Of a stretch of 58,468 nt of DNA, positions 43,397-51,091 are shown piece by piece (the first letter of the stretch is position 1; each line of letters opens with the position of its first letter). The notes beneath the pieces are model-generated. The model was not told the origin of the DNA. It searched no databases and saw only the letters and a program-made list of their open reading frames with translations. The DNA is from a virus: positions 1 through 58,468 of the IMG/VR virus record IMGVR_UViG_3300003322_000857. One strand, written 5' to 3'. The position numbers were made by a program, and so were the translations under genes.

Positions 43397-43570
43397 TTAC
43401 TCCTTATCTTTTGATGCCAACTGGCCAGCCTTTATCAACTCAATTATTCCAGCTCCAAAATAATGTATGTTAAGCGGAAGTTCGAGTGTTAGGAATTCAA
43501 ATTCCTCAGAATCATCATGCTCAATTACGCCTGGGATATCTTTATCTAAAGAACTAGTGTGATTGCACAT
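43397..43570 (-). CDS. Small acidic protein
   Basis: 57 residues, ATG 43570 overlapping the previous gene by 17 bases; AGAAG precedes it. Very acidic first half (HDDSEEFEFL), hydrophobic middle (LPLNIHYFGAGIIELI). Unknown. Confidence 0.5.
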   Translation of the reverse strand: MCNHTSSLDKDIPGVIEHDDSEEFEFLTLELPLNIHYFGAGIIELIKAGQLASKDKE

Positions 43571-43733
43571 CTTCTTTTGGCCCCAATATACATTTAAGCC
43601 CTAACGGAATTGTAATTTCAAAATCTTTGACTACATAATCCGTACCATAAGATTGATTAAGTAATTTTAACGCTATGGCAGCTTGCTCCCAGTCTTTAAC
43701 TAGAATCCAATGAGGCTTAGCATTATTGCTCAT
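43554..43733 (-). CDS. Small unknown protein
   Basis: 59 residues from ATG 43733, two bases after the preceding stop, suggesting reinitiation. An upstream in-frame GTG lies inside the preceding gene. The segment HWILVKDWEQAAIALKLLNQ fits a strand-helix fold. Unknown. Confidence 0.5.
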   Translation of the reverse strand: MSNNAKPHWILVKDWEQAAIALKLLNQSYGTDYVVKDFEITIPLGLKCILGPKEDVQSH

Positions 43734-43735
43734 GA

Positions 43736-44143
43736 TTAATCTTTGCACTCCCTACATTGACATAATTGCCCGCTAGCGAATTTTTCTGTAGGCGCAATAC
43801 AAGGAGTTTCCCTACATTTTTCAAATTCTTTTTGGGTTAAAGGAGAAGGCCATACAGATATAGGCGACCCCGAATACCCAAATGATTGCCTAGGAATATT
43901 TTCATACTTAAGGTTTTTCTCATAATCAGCCCACTTCATCTTAAGTCTATCTAAATCATGAATTAACTGACTTAAGTTCTCTATCCCATAAATAAATAGA
44001 TTATAACCATCCCCGCTAATCTCTAATCTACAGTCATTCTCTTTACTTAATAATAAAGATAAGTTTATAGGGCTGGTCTTACCTATTTCAGCGACAGCAG
44101 TTTTAAGGGTTAAGGTTGTTTCAGATTTTATTTCATTGGTCAT
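43736..44143 (-). CDS. Unknown protein with Cys cluster
   Basis: 135 residues; C-terminus carries CRETPCIAPTEKFASGQLCQ then CRECK, five or six Cys that could bind zinc. Start overlaps the previous stop as TAATG. Confidence 0.55.
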   Translation of the reverse strand: MTNEIKSETTLTLKTAVAEIGKTSPINLSLLLSKENDCRLEISGDGYNLFIYGIENLSQLIHDLDRLKMKWADYEKNLKYENIPRQSFGYSGSPISVWPSPLTQKEFEKCRETPCIAPTEKFASGQLCQCRECKD

Positions 44144-44481
44144 TATATTGTCCCACTAGAAAAGTTAGATAAAGTTTCGAAACCTCTGTCTGTGTTTTCT
44201 TTAAACTTGTCCACATATTCTTTTACTTTAAATAAAGTTTCCCCATATTCTCGTAAATGAGCTAAATTTAGAATAGAACAGATTTCTCCCTGGTTGTCGC
44301 TAATAATTAAATCTTTTGGCCCCTCTATAGCCCAATTAGTAATTTTTATCTTAAATTGGTTTTTGGGGTCAGACGGAACCCCCAATTCAAGAAACAAATC
44401 ACCATCCCGTTCACTTTTCATATCAACAGCCACATATGTATTGTCATCAACCATGCTTTTCCCATTATTTAGTAATCTCAA
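44143..44481 (-). CDS. Unknown protein, first gene of its operon
   Basis: 112 residues, beta-rich in the first 70 (LFLELGVPSDPKNQFKIKIT), then helical. No strong ribosome-binding site upstream. Faces a divergent plus-strand gene. Unknown. Confidence 0.5.
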   Translation of the reverse strand: MRLLNNGKSMVDDNTYVAVDMKSERDGDLFLELGVPSDPKNQFKIKITNWAIEGPKDLIISDNQGEICSILNLAHLREYGETLFKVKEYVDKFKENTDRGFETLSNFSSGTI

Positions 44482-44583
44482 TTCAATCAGTATAGCAGAT
44501 AATTTTTATTACAAAACTATTGACATTATCATTAAATCTATCTTAAACTATCCCCAGCTTAAACATCTTGAAGGGTAGAAATT

Positions 44584-44730
44584 ATGAATTCTTTTACGCG
44601 CATCTATTTTATAATCGCATCTATTGTCTATTTTATGTTCTTATATTACATTGCTACTAATTGCAGAGTTGATCATGGCAGGATAATTAGGATTCCTGTA
44701 TGTGAAAGATGCATTAAAAAGGCAGAATAG
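44584..44730 (+). CDS. Tiny membrane protein with Cys motif
   Basis: 48 residues: hydrophobic segment ~6-24, then C27 and C40-x-x-C43. GAAGGG lies 8 bases before the ATG, and TTGACA at about 44521 may be its promoter. The stop is 6 bases from the tRNA-like RNA, so both are in one transcript. Confidence 0.5.
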   Translation: MNSFTRIYFIIASIVYFMFLYYIATNCRVDHGRIIRIPVCERCIKKAE

Positions 44731-44736
44731 TTTAAT

Positions 44737-44865
44737 GGTGCAGTAGCGAAGCGAGTTACGCGAACTCGTAAATCTCATTGCAGTAAAGCGCGACCGTCAA
44801 TCCGGTTTTATAGTGTGCACCGCGCTTTTTTGAGAGTAAAGGTTCAAATCCTTTCTGCACCGCCA
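44737..44865 (+). tRNA. tRNA-like RNA with abnormal centre
   Basis: 129 bases. Perfect acceptor stem GGTGCAG/CTGCACC (7 bp), discriminator G, encoded CCA, perfect T arm AAAGG-TTCAAAT-CCTTT, D-stem GCG/CGC. The middle does not give a normal anticodon arm (ACTCGTAAATC looks like a tRNA-Tyr loop with an extra base). It is enlarged by a hairpin AAAGCGCG/CGCGCTTT. Either a decayed tRNA-Tyr-like gene or a tRNA mimic with an insertion. Confidence 0.5.
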
Positions 44866-44903
44866 TTCAAATAGACCGACTTATTTAAAAGACTGTCTAT
44901 AAT

Positions 44904-45143
44904 TTAAAATCCTTTCCTTTTCCAATTAATAAACCCGTACACATTCAACCCTAACGAGAAAACACAAAATACAGCCTGCGAGTATAGCCCTATACTAATG
45001 TCCCTAACGCACCAGTAAACTACACAAGCAGACCATATTAAAAAACACAACCTCTTTCCTCTAACATTTAGCCATCTTCCATATTTTCCAGATAAGCTAA
45101 CTAATGTGTCCAATATTTCATCGGCCCAGTTAATTTGGATCAT
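44904..45143 (-). CDS. Small membrane protein, PnuC-half-like
   Basis: 79 residues with hydrophobic segments ~31-48 and ~53-72 and an ending LNVYGFINWKRKG. That ending and the W-x-V repeat recall the C-terminal half of PnuC-type nicotinamide transporters, but full PnuC is about three times longer. It follows the RHH partition gene by 3 bases. Transport function is doubtful. Confidence 0.4.
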   Translation of the reverse strand: MIQINWADEILDTLVSLSGKYGRWLNVRGKRLCFLIWSACVVYWCVRDISIGLYSQAVFCVFSLGLNVYGFINWKRKGF

Positions 45144-45146
45144 CCG

Positions 45147-45359
45147 CTATCCTTGATCAGATTCTAAAAACTTCCTAATTTGACTCTTCACCCAAGCAGT
45201 TTGTGAAATATGCAATTGAGCAAGTTTCGTTTCAAACTTAATCTTCATTGCTAACGGTATTCGGACACTCACGTATTCCATTTTATCTCTAGATAACTCT
45301 TGGATAGCCGATTTCATTTGAGCGTCATTTCTTGAAGTTGTCTTAATCTTTAAAGTCAT
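45147..45359 (-). CDS. Ribbon-helix-helix partition/regulatory protein
   Basis: 70 residues: flexible N-terminus, strand MEYVSVRIPLAMK, helix IKFETKLAQLH, helix QTAWVKSQIRKFLES. This is a CopG/ParG-type layout. Downstream of parA in the same orientation, it is the likely centromere-binding partner (ParB functional analogue) and repressor of its own operon. Confidence 0.7.
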   Translation of the reverse strand: MTLKIKTTSRNDAQMKSAIQELSRDKMEYVSVRIPLAMKIKFETKLAQLHISQTAWVKSQIRKFLESDQG

Positions 45360-45383
45360 TGCCCATCCCCTATATTGTTAGCA

Positions 45384-45412
45384 TAATAGTTTGCTAGCAT
45401 TTTAGCAAGATA
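45384..45412 (-). repeat. 29-bp direct repeat, copy upstream of the RHH gene
   Basis: Identical to 46183-46211. Core TTGCTAGCATTTTAGCAAG contains TTGCTA and its complement TAGCAA. On the minus strand it places TTGCTA 17 bases before TATGCT, so it overlaps a possible promoter of the RHH gene. Likely binding site for the RHH protein. Confidence 0.7.
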
Positions 45413-45444
45413 ATATGTTATCAATTTATCATTATAACAAATCA

Positions 45445-46146
45445 TCATGATATCAATTTATTTTTATCAATTGAAAGCTTTAGCAATAATGCTACTTCTT
45501 CCACTAACGCTGAAAATTCTATAGCAGCGGGTCCTTTTTCCGATGTAACGCCAAGACCAGATTGAGCGGTAGTTGGATACGCAACAAAATTTGTTAATTT
45601 ACTTTTCAGGGTAGGTATCTCATATGCATCGAGAGCGTCTTGAACGTCTCTAGCTAATATAGAGTTCTTTAATAATCGATTTATAACAAAAGCGGCTAAC
45701 GGCTGCGTGTTACCAGTTATTTCTTGTCTTTGTATTACAAGATCAACTAAATCCTTAGTTGCCCACACATCGTAAGGACTTGGCTGTACAGGAATTAAAA
45801 CCAAGTCAGACACCATTATTGCAGCGGAAGCTAGCTTATCAATTCTTGGTGCGCCATCTATAATAATTAGATTATAGTTATCCTTCATCCTTTCGATATC
45901 CTTAGCCAAGGTAGTCCGTGGAATCGAAATGCATTCAACATGTTTACCACCATTTGCTTCGTGCCAATCTCCAGCAGAACCCTGCGGATCACTATCGACC
46001 AGCAACACCTTGCCTGTTAACAATGATTCATTTGAGCCAATAGGTAATTGAAAAAATGCCTGTTGAAATTCGTATGCCAAATTAGTAGAAACCGTTGTTT
46101 TGCCAACCCCCCCTTTATCATTAATTACGGCAATAACCTTTCCCAT
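45445..46146 (-). CDS. parA: ParA-type partition ATPase
   Basis: 233 residues. Deviant Walker A KGGVGKTT (11-18), Walker A' / B VDSDPQG (50-56), IIIDGAP (94-100), and PVQPSPYDVWA. No N-terminal HTH, so it is the small (type Ib, ParF-like) class, which pairs with RHH proteins such as the one downstream. It segregates low-copy plasmids, so the element is maintained extrachromosomally at some stage. Confidence 0.88.
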   Translation of the reverse strand: MGKVIAVINDKGGVGKTTVSTNLAYEFQQAFFQLPIGSNESLLTGKVLLVDSDPQGSAGDWHEANGGKHVECISIPRTTLAKDIERMKDNYNLIIIDGAPRIDKLASAAIMVSDLVLIPVQPSPYDVWATKDLVDLVIQRQEITGNTQPLAAFVINRLLKNSILARDVQDALDAYEIPTLKSKLTNFVAYPTTAQSGLGVTSEKGPAAIEFSALVEEVALLLKLSIDKNKLIS

Positions 46147-46182
46147 GCTGACCCCCTGCTAAATTGATAAAAAGCTAATTTA

Positions 46183-46211
46183 ATAGTTTGCTAGCATTTT
46201 AGCAAGATATT
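46183..46211 (-). repeat. 29-bp direct repeat, copy upstream of parA
   Basis: Second exact copy of 45384-45412, ending 37 bases before ATG 46146. On the minus strand TTGCTA is followed after 17 bases by TAAATT. Likely operator and/or parS-type centromere. Confidence 0.7.
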
Positions 46212-46233
46212 TTTTTATCATGCTAATTTGCTA

Positions 46234-46251
46234 TATTGATATCAATATATG
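46234..46251. repeat. Perfect 18-bp palindrome
   Basis: TATATTGATATCAATATA reads the same on both strands. It lies 23 bases upstream of the second 29-bp repeat in the parA control region; the related half-site TATCAATT appears at the end of parA (near 45455). The 197-base gap 46147-46343 holds nothing else. Confidence 0.55.
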
Positions 46252-46343
46252 TTTAATAATAGGTTGAAATTATTGGTTAGATATTAGATAATATTGGCGG
46301 GCGATGACTCCCAAATCCTCAAGGTAATTTCTTCCTAGATGAT

Positions 46344-46523
46344 TTAAGCTAGGGGGTCGTCCCCATCCTCTTTGTGTTCGTAGACATTCCCCTGACTTTC
46401 TTTATTGAAATTATTACAAAATGTTTCGAATGCTTTGCCAAGTCTTATATGTAAGGCATCGATTGATTCAATATATTCTCCCTGTAGTGGAGGGTGGGCA
46501 ATTTCTTTTTCTTCTTCACTCAT
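46344..46523 (-). CDS. Small acidic protein
   Basis: 59 residues from ATG 46523, overlapping the previous stop by 8 bases (ATGAGTGA); longer in-frame start at 46556 lies inside the previous gene. Acidic at both ends. Unknown. Confidence 0.5.
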   Translation of the reverse strand: MSEEEKEIAHPPLQGEYIESIDALHIRLGKAFETFCNNFNKESQGNVYEHKEDGDDPLA

Positions 46524-46764
46524 AATCAGAGGCCAACATAGGGCTACGAATGTCATCGTAATCCGATGACTTATGCTGTCTACCTTTTAATCTATTAAAA
46601 AGAGCAGCACGATTTTTAAAATAAACTGGTGGTCTACATTTTAAGAATTTGGCACCACGTGTCCTAATGGTAATTAAATTATCAATCATTGCAAACACGT
46701 CACCAATATTTGGATATCTACTTGATTCGTCAGGGGTAAAGGAAATCTCGGAAGGTGCACCCAT
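46516..46764 (-). CDS. Small basic protein
   Basis: 82 residues from ATG 46764 (GGAG six bases upstream). Contains RTRGAKFLKCRPPVYFKNRA, a basic stretch. Divergent from the ArdA-like gene. Unknown. Confidence 0.5.
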   Translation of the reverse strand: MGAPSEISFTPDESSRYPNIGDVFAMIDNLITIRTRGAKFLKCRPPVYFKNRAALFNRLKGRQHKSSDYDDIRSPMLASDYE

Positions 46765-46781
46765 TATTTTCTCCATTGATA

Positions 46782-46810
46782 TTGACAATCCATTTAAAAA
46801 GGCTTATATT
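46782..46810 (+). promoter_or_regulatory. Promoter of the ArdA-like gene
   Basis: TTGACA 46782-46787, 17-base spacer, TATATT 46805-46810, about 100 bases ahead of ATG 46914. Confidence 0.65.
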
Positions 46811-46913
46811 TTGAACAAGTTTCTCATTTTAGAAGCTTAAGCGGGATGATAAGTATGTCTATTACTCATCACCCCTAACACAGCAACCATCATACTTTTA
46901 GGAGCTGATTGCC

Positions 46914-47243
46914 ATGTCTACAAATATGTTAACCCATTATGCGAATTTAAACCAGCATGATTTTTTCAAAAAATATGGAGAGTTAGGAAGAGAAGTACTT
47001 TCTCATTATGGTGATATAGATTCTGCCATTTACGCTTTAGATAATTTATATGAGGGTCCTTACGATAACCTAATGGAATTCTCCATGCATCATTTTGATA
47101 GATTATATATGGATGATATCCCTTATGGCGCGCAGCCTTTTATTAACTATCTGCTTTATAGAGACGAATTATTCAAAGATAATTACTTTTCTATTAAAGT
47201 AGATGGTATGCATCATGTTTTTGAGACAGAGAAAAATAATTAG
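46914..47243 (+). CDS. ArdA-like antirestriction protein (short)
   Basis: 109 residues, acidic. The sequence from residue ~38 follows the ArdA pattern: AIYALDNLYEGPYDNLMEF, then MDDIPYGAQPFINYLLYRDE, ending VDGMHHVFE. ArdA proteins (about 165 residues) mimic bent DNA and block type I restriction enzymes. This one lacks the first domain, so it may be a minimal form. AGGAG lies 9 bases upstream; it is transcribed alone from its own promoter. Confidence 0.6.
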   Translation: MSTNMLTHYANLNQHDFFKKYGELGREVLSHYGDIDSAIYALDNLYEGPYDNLMEFSMHHFDRLYMDDIPYGAQPFINYLLYRDELFKDNYFSIKVDGMHHVFETEKNN

Positions 47244-47251
47244 TCTGTATC

Positions 47252-47566
47252 TTACTCATATACCAGAACACCATTCTGATATATTTTTAGATTACTCAAA
47301 TTAAATCGTTGCTGTGTCTTGTGGTCCGAGATACAGCAACTACAGATTTTATCTGAGTTAGGGTAAAAGATTGTGTACCTTGCACAATCACAAGCAAATC
47401 CACCGTATACAAGAATTGATTTAATTACTTCTGGCGTATGTCCATGATAAGTCATTTGAAGCCCCTTAGTGGCATCTATTTGCGTGTCAGTTAGATCAAA
47501 TTTAGCGACATATGAACGAGATTCGTTTTTGCATTTCCAGTTATCAAATGAAATAAATTTTGACAC
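47252..47566 (-). CDS. Unknown protein with Cys cluster
   Basis: 104 residues; GTG start overlapping the previous stop (TAGTG). Cys at CDC and CSCC (residues ~59-78) could form a metal site. Convergent with the ArdA-like gene, 8 bases apart. Unknown. Confidence 0.5.
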   Translation of the reverse strand: MSKFISFDNWKCKNESRSYVAKFDLTDTQIDATKGLQMTYHGHTPEVIKSILVYGGFACDCARYTIFYPNSDKICSCCISDHKTQQRFNLSNLKIYQNGVLVYE

Positions 47567-48005
47567 TATTGCGCGCCTCTCTTTTTTATCTCGGCCATTA
47601 TTTCCCTTATGGTTTTCTTCCTGTCTCTGTCTACACTCTCAGGTTGCATAGAATCTACCAATTCTACCTTGTCCTGTAGCTTTTTGGTTTCCTCGATTCT
47701 TCGTAGGGCTAGTTCCTCGTTTAAACGATTGGTTTTCTCTAGCTGCCTAGCAGCTTCAATTTTATTATGCTCCTTTTTGCATAATTCAAAAAAGCTAAAA
47801 TAGTTCGATTTCCTATCGAAAGGGTTACATTCCAAATTTATGATTGGGGTAGCAATCCATTCGCATAGCGGTAACCCAAACATTTTTAAATATTTATCTG
47901 AATGTTCCACAATCAAGTTAATCAACTCGTTAGGCGAGACGGTAGAGCGTACAAAAGGGTTAGTCAGGGTAATAATTTTGAATACCCGACTTACGAGCCA
48001 ACGCA
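47566..48005 (-). CDS. Unknown protein downstream of the replication gene
   Basis: 146 residues if it starts at ATG 48005, ten bases after the replication gene stop (reinitiation). Longer in-frame starts up to 48192 would overlap that gene by 176 bases and are possible. First part: RWLVSRVFKIITLTNPF; C-terminal third is a charged coiled coil. Likely a replication accessory protein by position. Confidence 0.5.
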
Positions 48006-48016
48006 TCTGCTGAACT

Positions 48017-49042
48017 TCATACGAAACAGGTTGGGCTTGCTCCAGCTGGGATGATTGGTCGTTCAAAGACAGCAAAGGCTTCTTCGTATTGTTGAGCGGT
48101 TCCAGAGCGTGGTTGATTTCCAGGTTGTTTGTGTGCGTTTTGTATTGCTGCATTTGCGTACACCTCATCATAGTTTGTTTGATAACCGTCAATATCTAAC
48201 CAACGTTTAGCGGTTAGCCAAAAATTACCATGCTTCCAATCTGGGTAATCTACTTTCCAAGTTGGATTGTCGGCTTTAATTTTTCGTAGAATCTGACCTT
48301 CAGTGACGTATGCCACCAAACCCGCATAAATTTCTTCTGAGAGCTTTTTAGCCTCTGCTACGGGTAAGGGTGCCAGAAGGGATGTGAAATACTTCAGAGC
48401 GTCAGATTTGCCTTGTTTTTTGGGGTATAATTTCCAGTATCTCTTGAAGGCTGCCTCAATTTGTTCTTTTGTCGGTCTGTCTTTGTTTTTAAGTTTAACA
48501 ACTTTATTTTCTGAAAGAGCGTCACCATCGGTGACGATAAGATCACTTTCAATATTATTACTACAGTTACTATTGTTATTAGTATTCTTAATATTAGTAT
48601 TCTTAATACAAGTGCTGATTTTCAGCACTTCGGTTTTCATAACTTCGGGTTCTAGGGTTTTGTTCTCCGACGTTATGATTTTCATCACTTCGGTGGATGC
48701 GCTTTCGTCATCTAGGAAAACAGGTTCATCAGAAAATACGCGCTTAGACCCCATGAATTGTCCTTTTTCATTCTGGGGATTAGTAAATTTTTTCATATAT
48801 CCAAACTTTCTTAGTTCTGCGAATAGCTTATATAATTTTTGTCTGCCATAGCCTAAATTTTTCATAATGATGTGATCGTAAAATTTATGATTTGGCATGT
48901 TAATAAAGCTACATAAATAAATTAATAACATACGGGCAGAGTCAGATAATTTATCGTTTCTTATAAGTTCGTTTGATATCTGAGAAAAATTATCGCGTCT
49001 TTTTAATAGGCGAGGGTGGGCCATTAATTCACTAGCGGACAT
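48017..49042 (-). CDS. Replication initiator-like protein with winged helix
   Basis: 341 residues from ATG 49042 (AGGAG eight bases upstream). Residues ~15-95 form a winged HTH (LSDSARMLLIYLCSF, GYGRQKLYKLFAELRKFGYM). Residues ~130-185 are an Asn/Thr-rich linker. Residues ~190-275 match the C-terminal domain of phage O/DnaT-type replication proteins (FKRYWKLYPKKQGKSDALKYF ... HGNFWLTAKRWLD). It should bind the origin and recruit host helicase. The origin may lie inside the gene linker or in 49043-49400. Confidence 0.65.
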   Translation of the reverse strand: MSASELMAHPRLLKRRDNFSQISNELIRNDKLSDSARMLLIYLCSFINMPNHKFYDHIIMKNLGYGRQKLYKLFAELRKFGYMKKFTNPQNEKGQFMGSKRVFSDEPVFLDDESASTEVMKIITSENKTLEPEVMKTEVLKISTCIKNTNIKNTNNNSNCSNNIESDLIVTDGDALSENKVVKLKNKDRPTKEQIEAAFKRYWKLYPKKQGKSDALKYFTSLLAPLPVAEAKKLSEEIYAGLVAYVTEGQILRKIKADNPTWKVDYPDWKHGNFWLTAKRWLDIDGYQTNYDEVYANAAIQNAHKQPGNQPRSGTAQQYEEAFAVFERPIIPAGASPTCFV

Positions 49043-49080
49043 TCTTGTCACTCCTAAATTAATGCCAACTAAAAAAATAG

Positions 49081-49175
49081 TTGACAATAGATTAATCTTT
49101 GGAGATAATGCCCCTAACTTGATTGTGGGAACATTAAATCCATTCCTTAGGGCGACTTTGCGGGTCGCCCTTTTA
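49081..49175 (+). ncRNA. Promoter plus short terminated transcript (candidate small RNA)
   Basis: TTGACA 49081-49086, 17-base spacer, GATAAT 49104-49109; expected start near 49116. A stem AGGGCGAC/GTCGCCCT (49149-49156, 49164-49171) followed by TTTAATTT would stop it after ~60 bases. No ORF. It lies divergently between the replication gene and the next operon, where copy-control RNAs or attenuators are found. The remaining 49176-49361 is AT-rich with no gene. Confidence 0.5.
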
Positions 49176-49361
49176 ATTTGTAAAAGAATAGTGGAGATCC
49201 CTACCGTTTTGCAAGGGAATTCCCCAAAATCCTAAAAATATCTTAAATCCTCATCTTAGAACCTTTAATAACTAATTTGGTTAGCTTGTTAAATTTCAGA
49301 TCGCATTTTACACATCATTTAACATTAAATCAATAATTATTTAATATTTAATATATTGTTG

Positions 49362-49391
49362 TTGACACATAGTTATTTTCCATAGTACTTT
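49362..49391 (+). promoter_or_regulatory. Possible promoter of the 49.4-55.3 kb operon
   Basis: TTGACA 49362-49367, 18-base spacer, TACTTT 49386-49391 (weak -10), 24 bases before ATG 49416. Confidence 0.4.
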
Positions 49392-49415
49392 CAATTGTTT
49401 TTAAACGGAGGAATT

Positions 49416-49604
49416 ATGAAGAAAGATAAATCTATCAAAAAAGTTAAAACAAAGAAAAAGGTTAAGGTTAAAAAATCTGAAAGATTAGCTGTGCATTTTT
49501 TGGTTACTTGTAATGAGGCAGAACAAAAAAAATTAGGCAAGATAATTGATAAATCTGGATTGACTAGAATTCAATTTTTTAGAAAATGGATTCAAGAACT
49601 ATGA
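49416..49604 (+). CDS. Lys-rich ribbon-helix-helix-like protein
   Basis: 62 residues from ATG 49416 (GGAGG four bases upstream). Residues 1-22 are nearly all Lys/Val/Ser. The rest, LAVHFLVTCNEAEQKKLGKI then SGLTRIQFFRKWIQEL, fits strand-helix-helix. First gene of its operon, so possibly an autoregulator. Confidence 0.55.
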   Translation: MKKDKSIKKVKTKKKVKVKKSERLAVHFLVTCNEAEQKKLGKIIDKSGLTRIQFFRKWIQEL

Positions 49605-50089
49605 AAATTGAAGAGAGAGAAAGCAAGACGGCTGAACATATGGTGTTGGCAGCTTCTAGAATAATTAACAAATTTATTGGCAAAGATAGTAAGATTATTG
49701 ATGTTTTACAAGAGACCCATCTTAGTCTTAAGGAGAAGATTGAAAAAAAATTAGAGCCAGAAATAAAAAAATTAATACCGACACTTAAAATAATGAATCT
49801 CGATGGGATGGAGGACTATGATAAGATTCCAGAGGAAAAAATAAAAAATCACAAAAACGATCCAAAGTATGAAGCTCTTTCCTTGGCAATAATAGAGAAG
49901 ATAGCGACGACATTTATCTACACGCACGGGTTACAGGTTCTTTTAAAAGCTGAAATTTTTGGTCAACGAAAAATGATGCCTAGTCCTCTTTTTATGGAAT
50001 ATAAAGAAAGCATGTTAGTAGATTTATTGGCAAACCACCAAAAAGAGATTCAGCAAATTGTAACTGGATTCTATGATGGAGATATTTAA
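49601..50089 (+). CDS. Unknown helical protein
   Basis: 162 residues, ATGA overlap with the RHH-like gene. Helical with Lys/Glu-rich middle; HGLQVLLKAEIFGQRKMMPS near the C-terminal third. No family recognised. Confidence 0.55.
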   Translation: MKIEERESKTAEHMVLAASRIINKFIGKDSKIIDVLQETHLSLKEKIEKKLEPEIKKLIPTLKIMNLDGMEDYDKIPEEKIKNHKNDPKYEALSLAIIEKIATTFIYTHGLQVLLKAEIFGQRKMMPSPLFMEYKESMLVDLLANHQKEIQQIVTGFYDGDI

Positions 50090-50472
50090 TGAATGGTTAT
50101 TCCCCAAATAGGGTAGATTCGTTAATTGTTGATTGGTATCTTGTGTGGAAAAACTCTTTGTTTAACGAAGATGGTTCATCAAATCTTCCCTCAGCGTTGT
50201 ATATGTTAAAGCAGTGGATAAAATATAATGAATTTGAAAATATTGATTTAAACAAGAAAGAAAAAGAATATCTATATGTTGCTCTGGATTTATGGGCAAC
50301 CGCTTATAGCCCTGGCTGCCAAATATCAAAAGACGGTAATTTAACCCATGACTTTGGAGTTAAAAAAGAAATTTTGCGTAATCAGATAGCTGAGATTTTT
50401 ATTATGTGGGGAAGGTGTGGTTTATCAGAAAAGAAAATATCAAAATATTTAGATGAATCGGATAGTAAGTAA
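50089..50472 (+). CDS. Unknown protein
   Basis: 127 residues; TAATG overlap with the previous gene. Trp/Tyr-rich helical. No family recognised. Confidence 0.55.
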   Translation: MNGYSPNRVDSLIVDWYLVWKNSLFNEDGSSNLPSALYMLKQWIKYNEFENIDLNKKEKEYLYVALDLWATAYSPGCQISKDGNLTHDFGVKKEILRNQIAEIFIMWGRCGLSEKKISKYLDESDSK

Positions 50473-50513
50473 ATCTATGTAAAAGGAATTAACATTTATT
50501 TCACGGAGGAAAG

Positions 50514-50732
50514 ATGTCAAACATATTTAAAATCGTTTACAATTATTTTGGTGACGAGAGGGAAGTAGAGGCGATAGAGTTTTTTGACGGAAGCATAGCT
50601 GTCAAAGGATTAGATTTTTATAATATGCCTAACATATCAATAAAGGGAATAGGGCTTGATGGTAAGCTTTGTTTTTTTGAGTCATTAGAGGAATTCTTTT
50701 CTAAGTTTAAAGGGGTTAGGTGTGTTCGATAA
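50514..50732 (+). CDS. Small unknown protein
   Basis: 72 residues; CGGAGGAAAG precedes the ATG. Beta-rich, acidic. Its stop overlaps the next ATG (TAATG). Unknown. Confidence 0.5.
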   Translation: MSNIFKIVYNYFGDEREVEAIEFFDGSIAVKGLDFYNMPNISIKGIGLDGKLCFFESLEEFFSKFKGVRCVR

Positions 50733-51088
50733 TGAAAGATGAAGAATTAATAAATGAAATTAATCGAATTGGAGCTAAATATGCTTATGAAATTCATGTT
50801 TATTTTAATGATCAAATAAAAAAAGTGCCTGAGCGTATGCCTTTTTCTTTTATAAGTTACTACGAGCCATCCAAAAAAATTTATCATGTGAGCGCAGATA
50901 CTAAATATGAAGGTAAAGAGTATTCATTATGGGCTGGCTCTATTAATCTAAAACAGATCAAAAAAATAAGCTCTATTGAACCGGTTTTTCAATTTTGGAT
51001 GGGAGAGTTCAAGAAATCTATAGATAAAAAAGTAGAATTATATATAAATGCACATTTAGAATTTTTAAAGAAAAGTGGAAGTAAATAA
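50732..51088 (+). CDS. Unknown protein
   Basis: 118 residues from ATG 50732 (coupled by TAATG; an in-frame start 12 bases earlier is inside the previous gene). Mixed alpha/beta; ends in helix ELYINAHLEFLKKSG. Unknown. Confidence 0.5.
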   Translation: MKDEELINEINRIGAKYAYEIHVYFNDQIKKVPERMPFSFISYYEPSKKIYHVSADTKYEGKEYSLWAGSINLKQIKKISSIEPVFQFWMGEFKKSIDKKVELYINAHLEFLKKSGSK

Positions 51089-51091
51089 AAC

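Noticed and set aside
44904-45143. NAD salvage link between the PnuC-like protein and NADAR
   Set aside because: The PnuC resemblance is limited to one short end, the genes are 6 kb apart in different operons, and no other NAD gene is present.
48017-48192. 176-base overlap of the 47566 gene with the initiator gene
   Set aside because: An ATG 10 bases after the initiator stop gives a simpler arrangement; the longer form is noted as possible.
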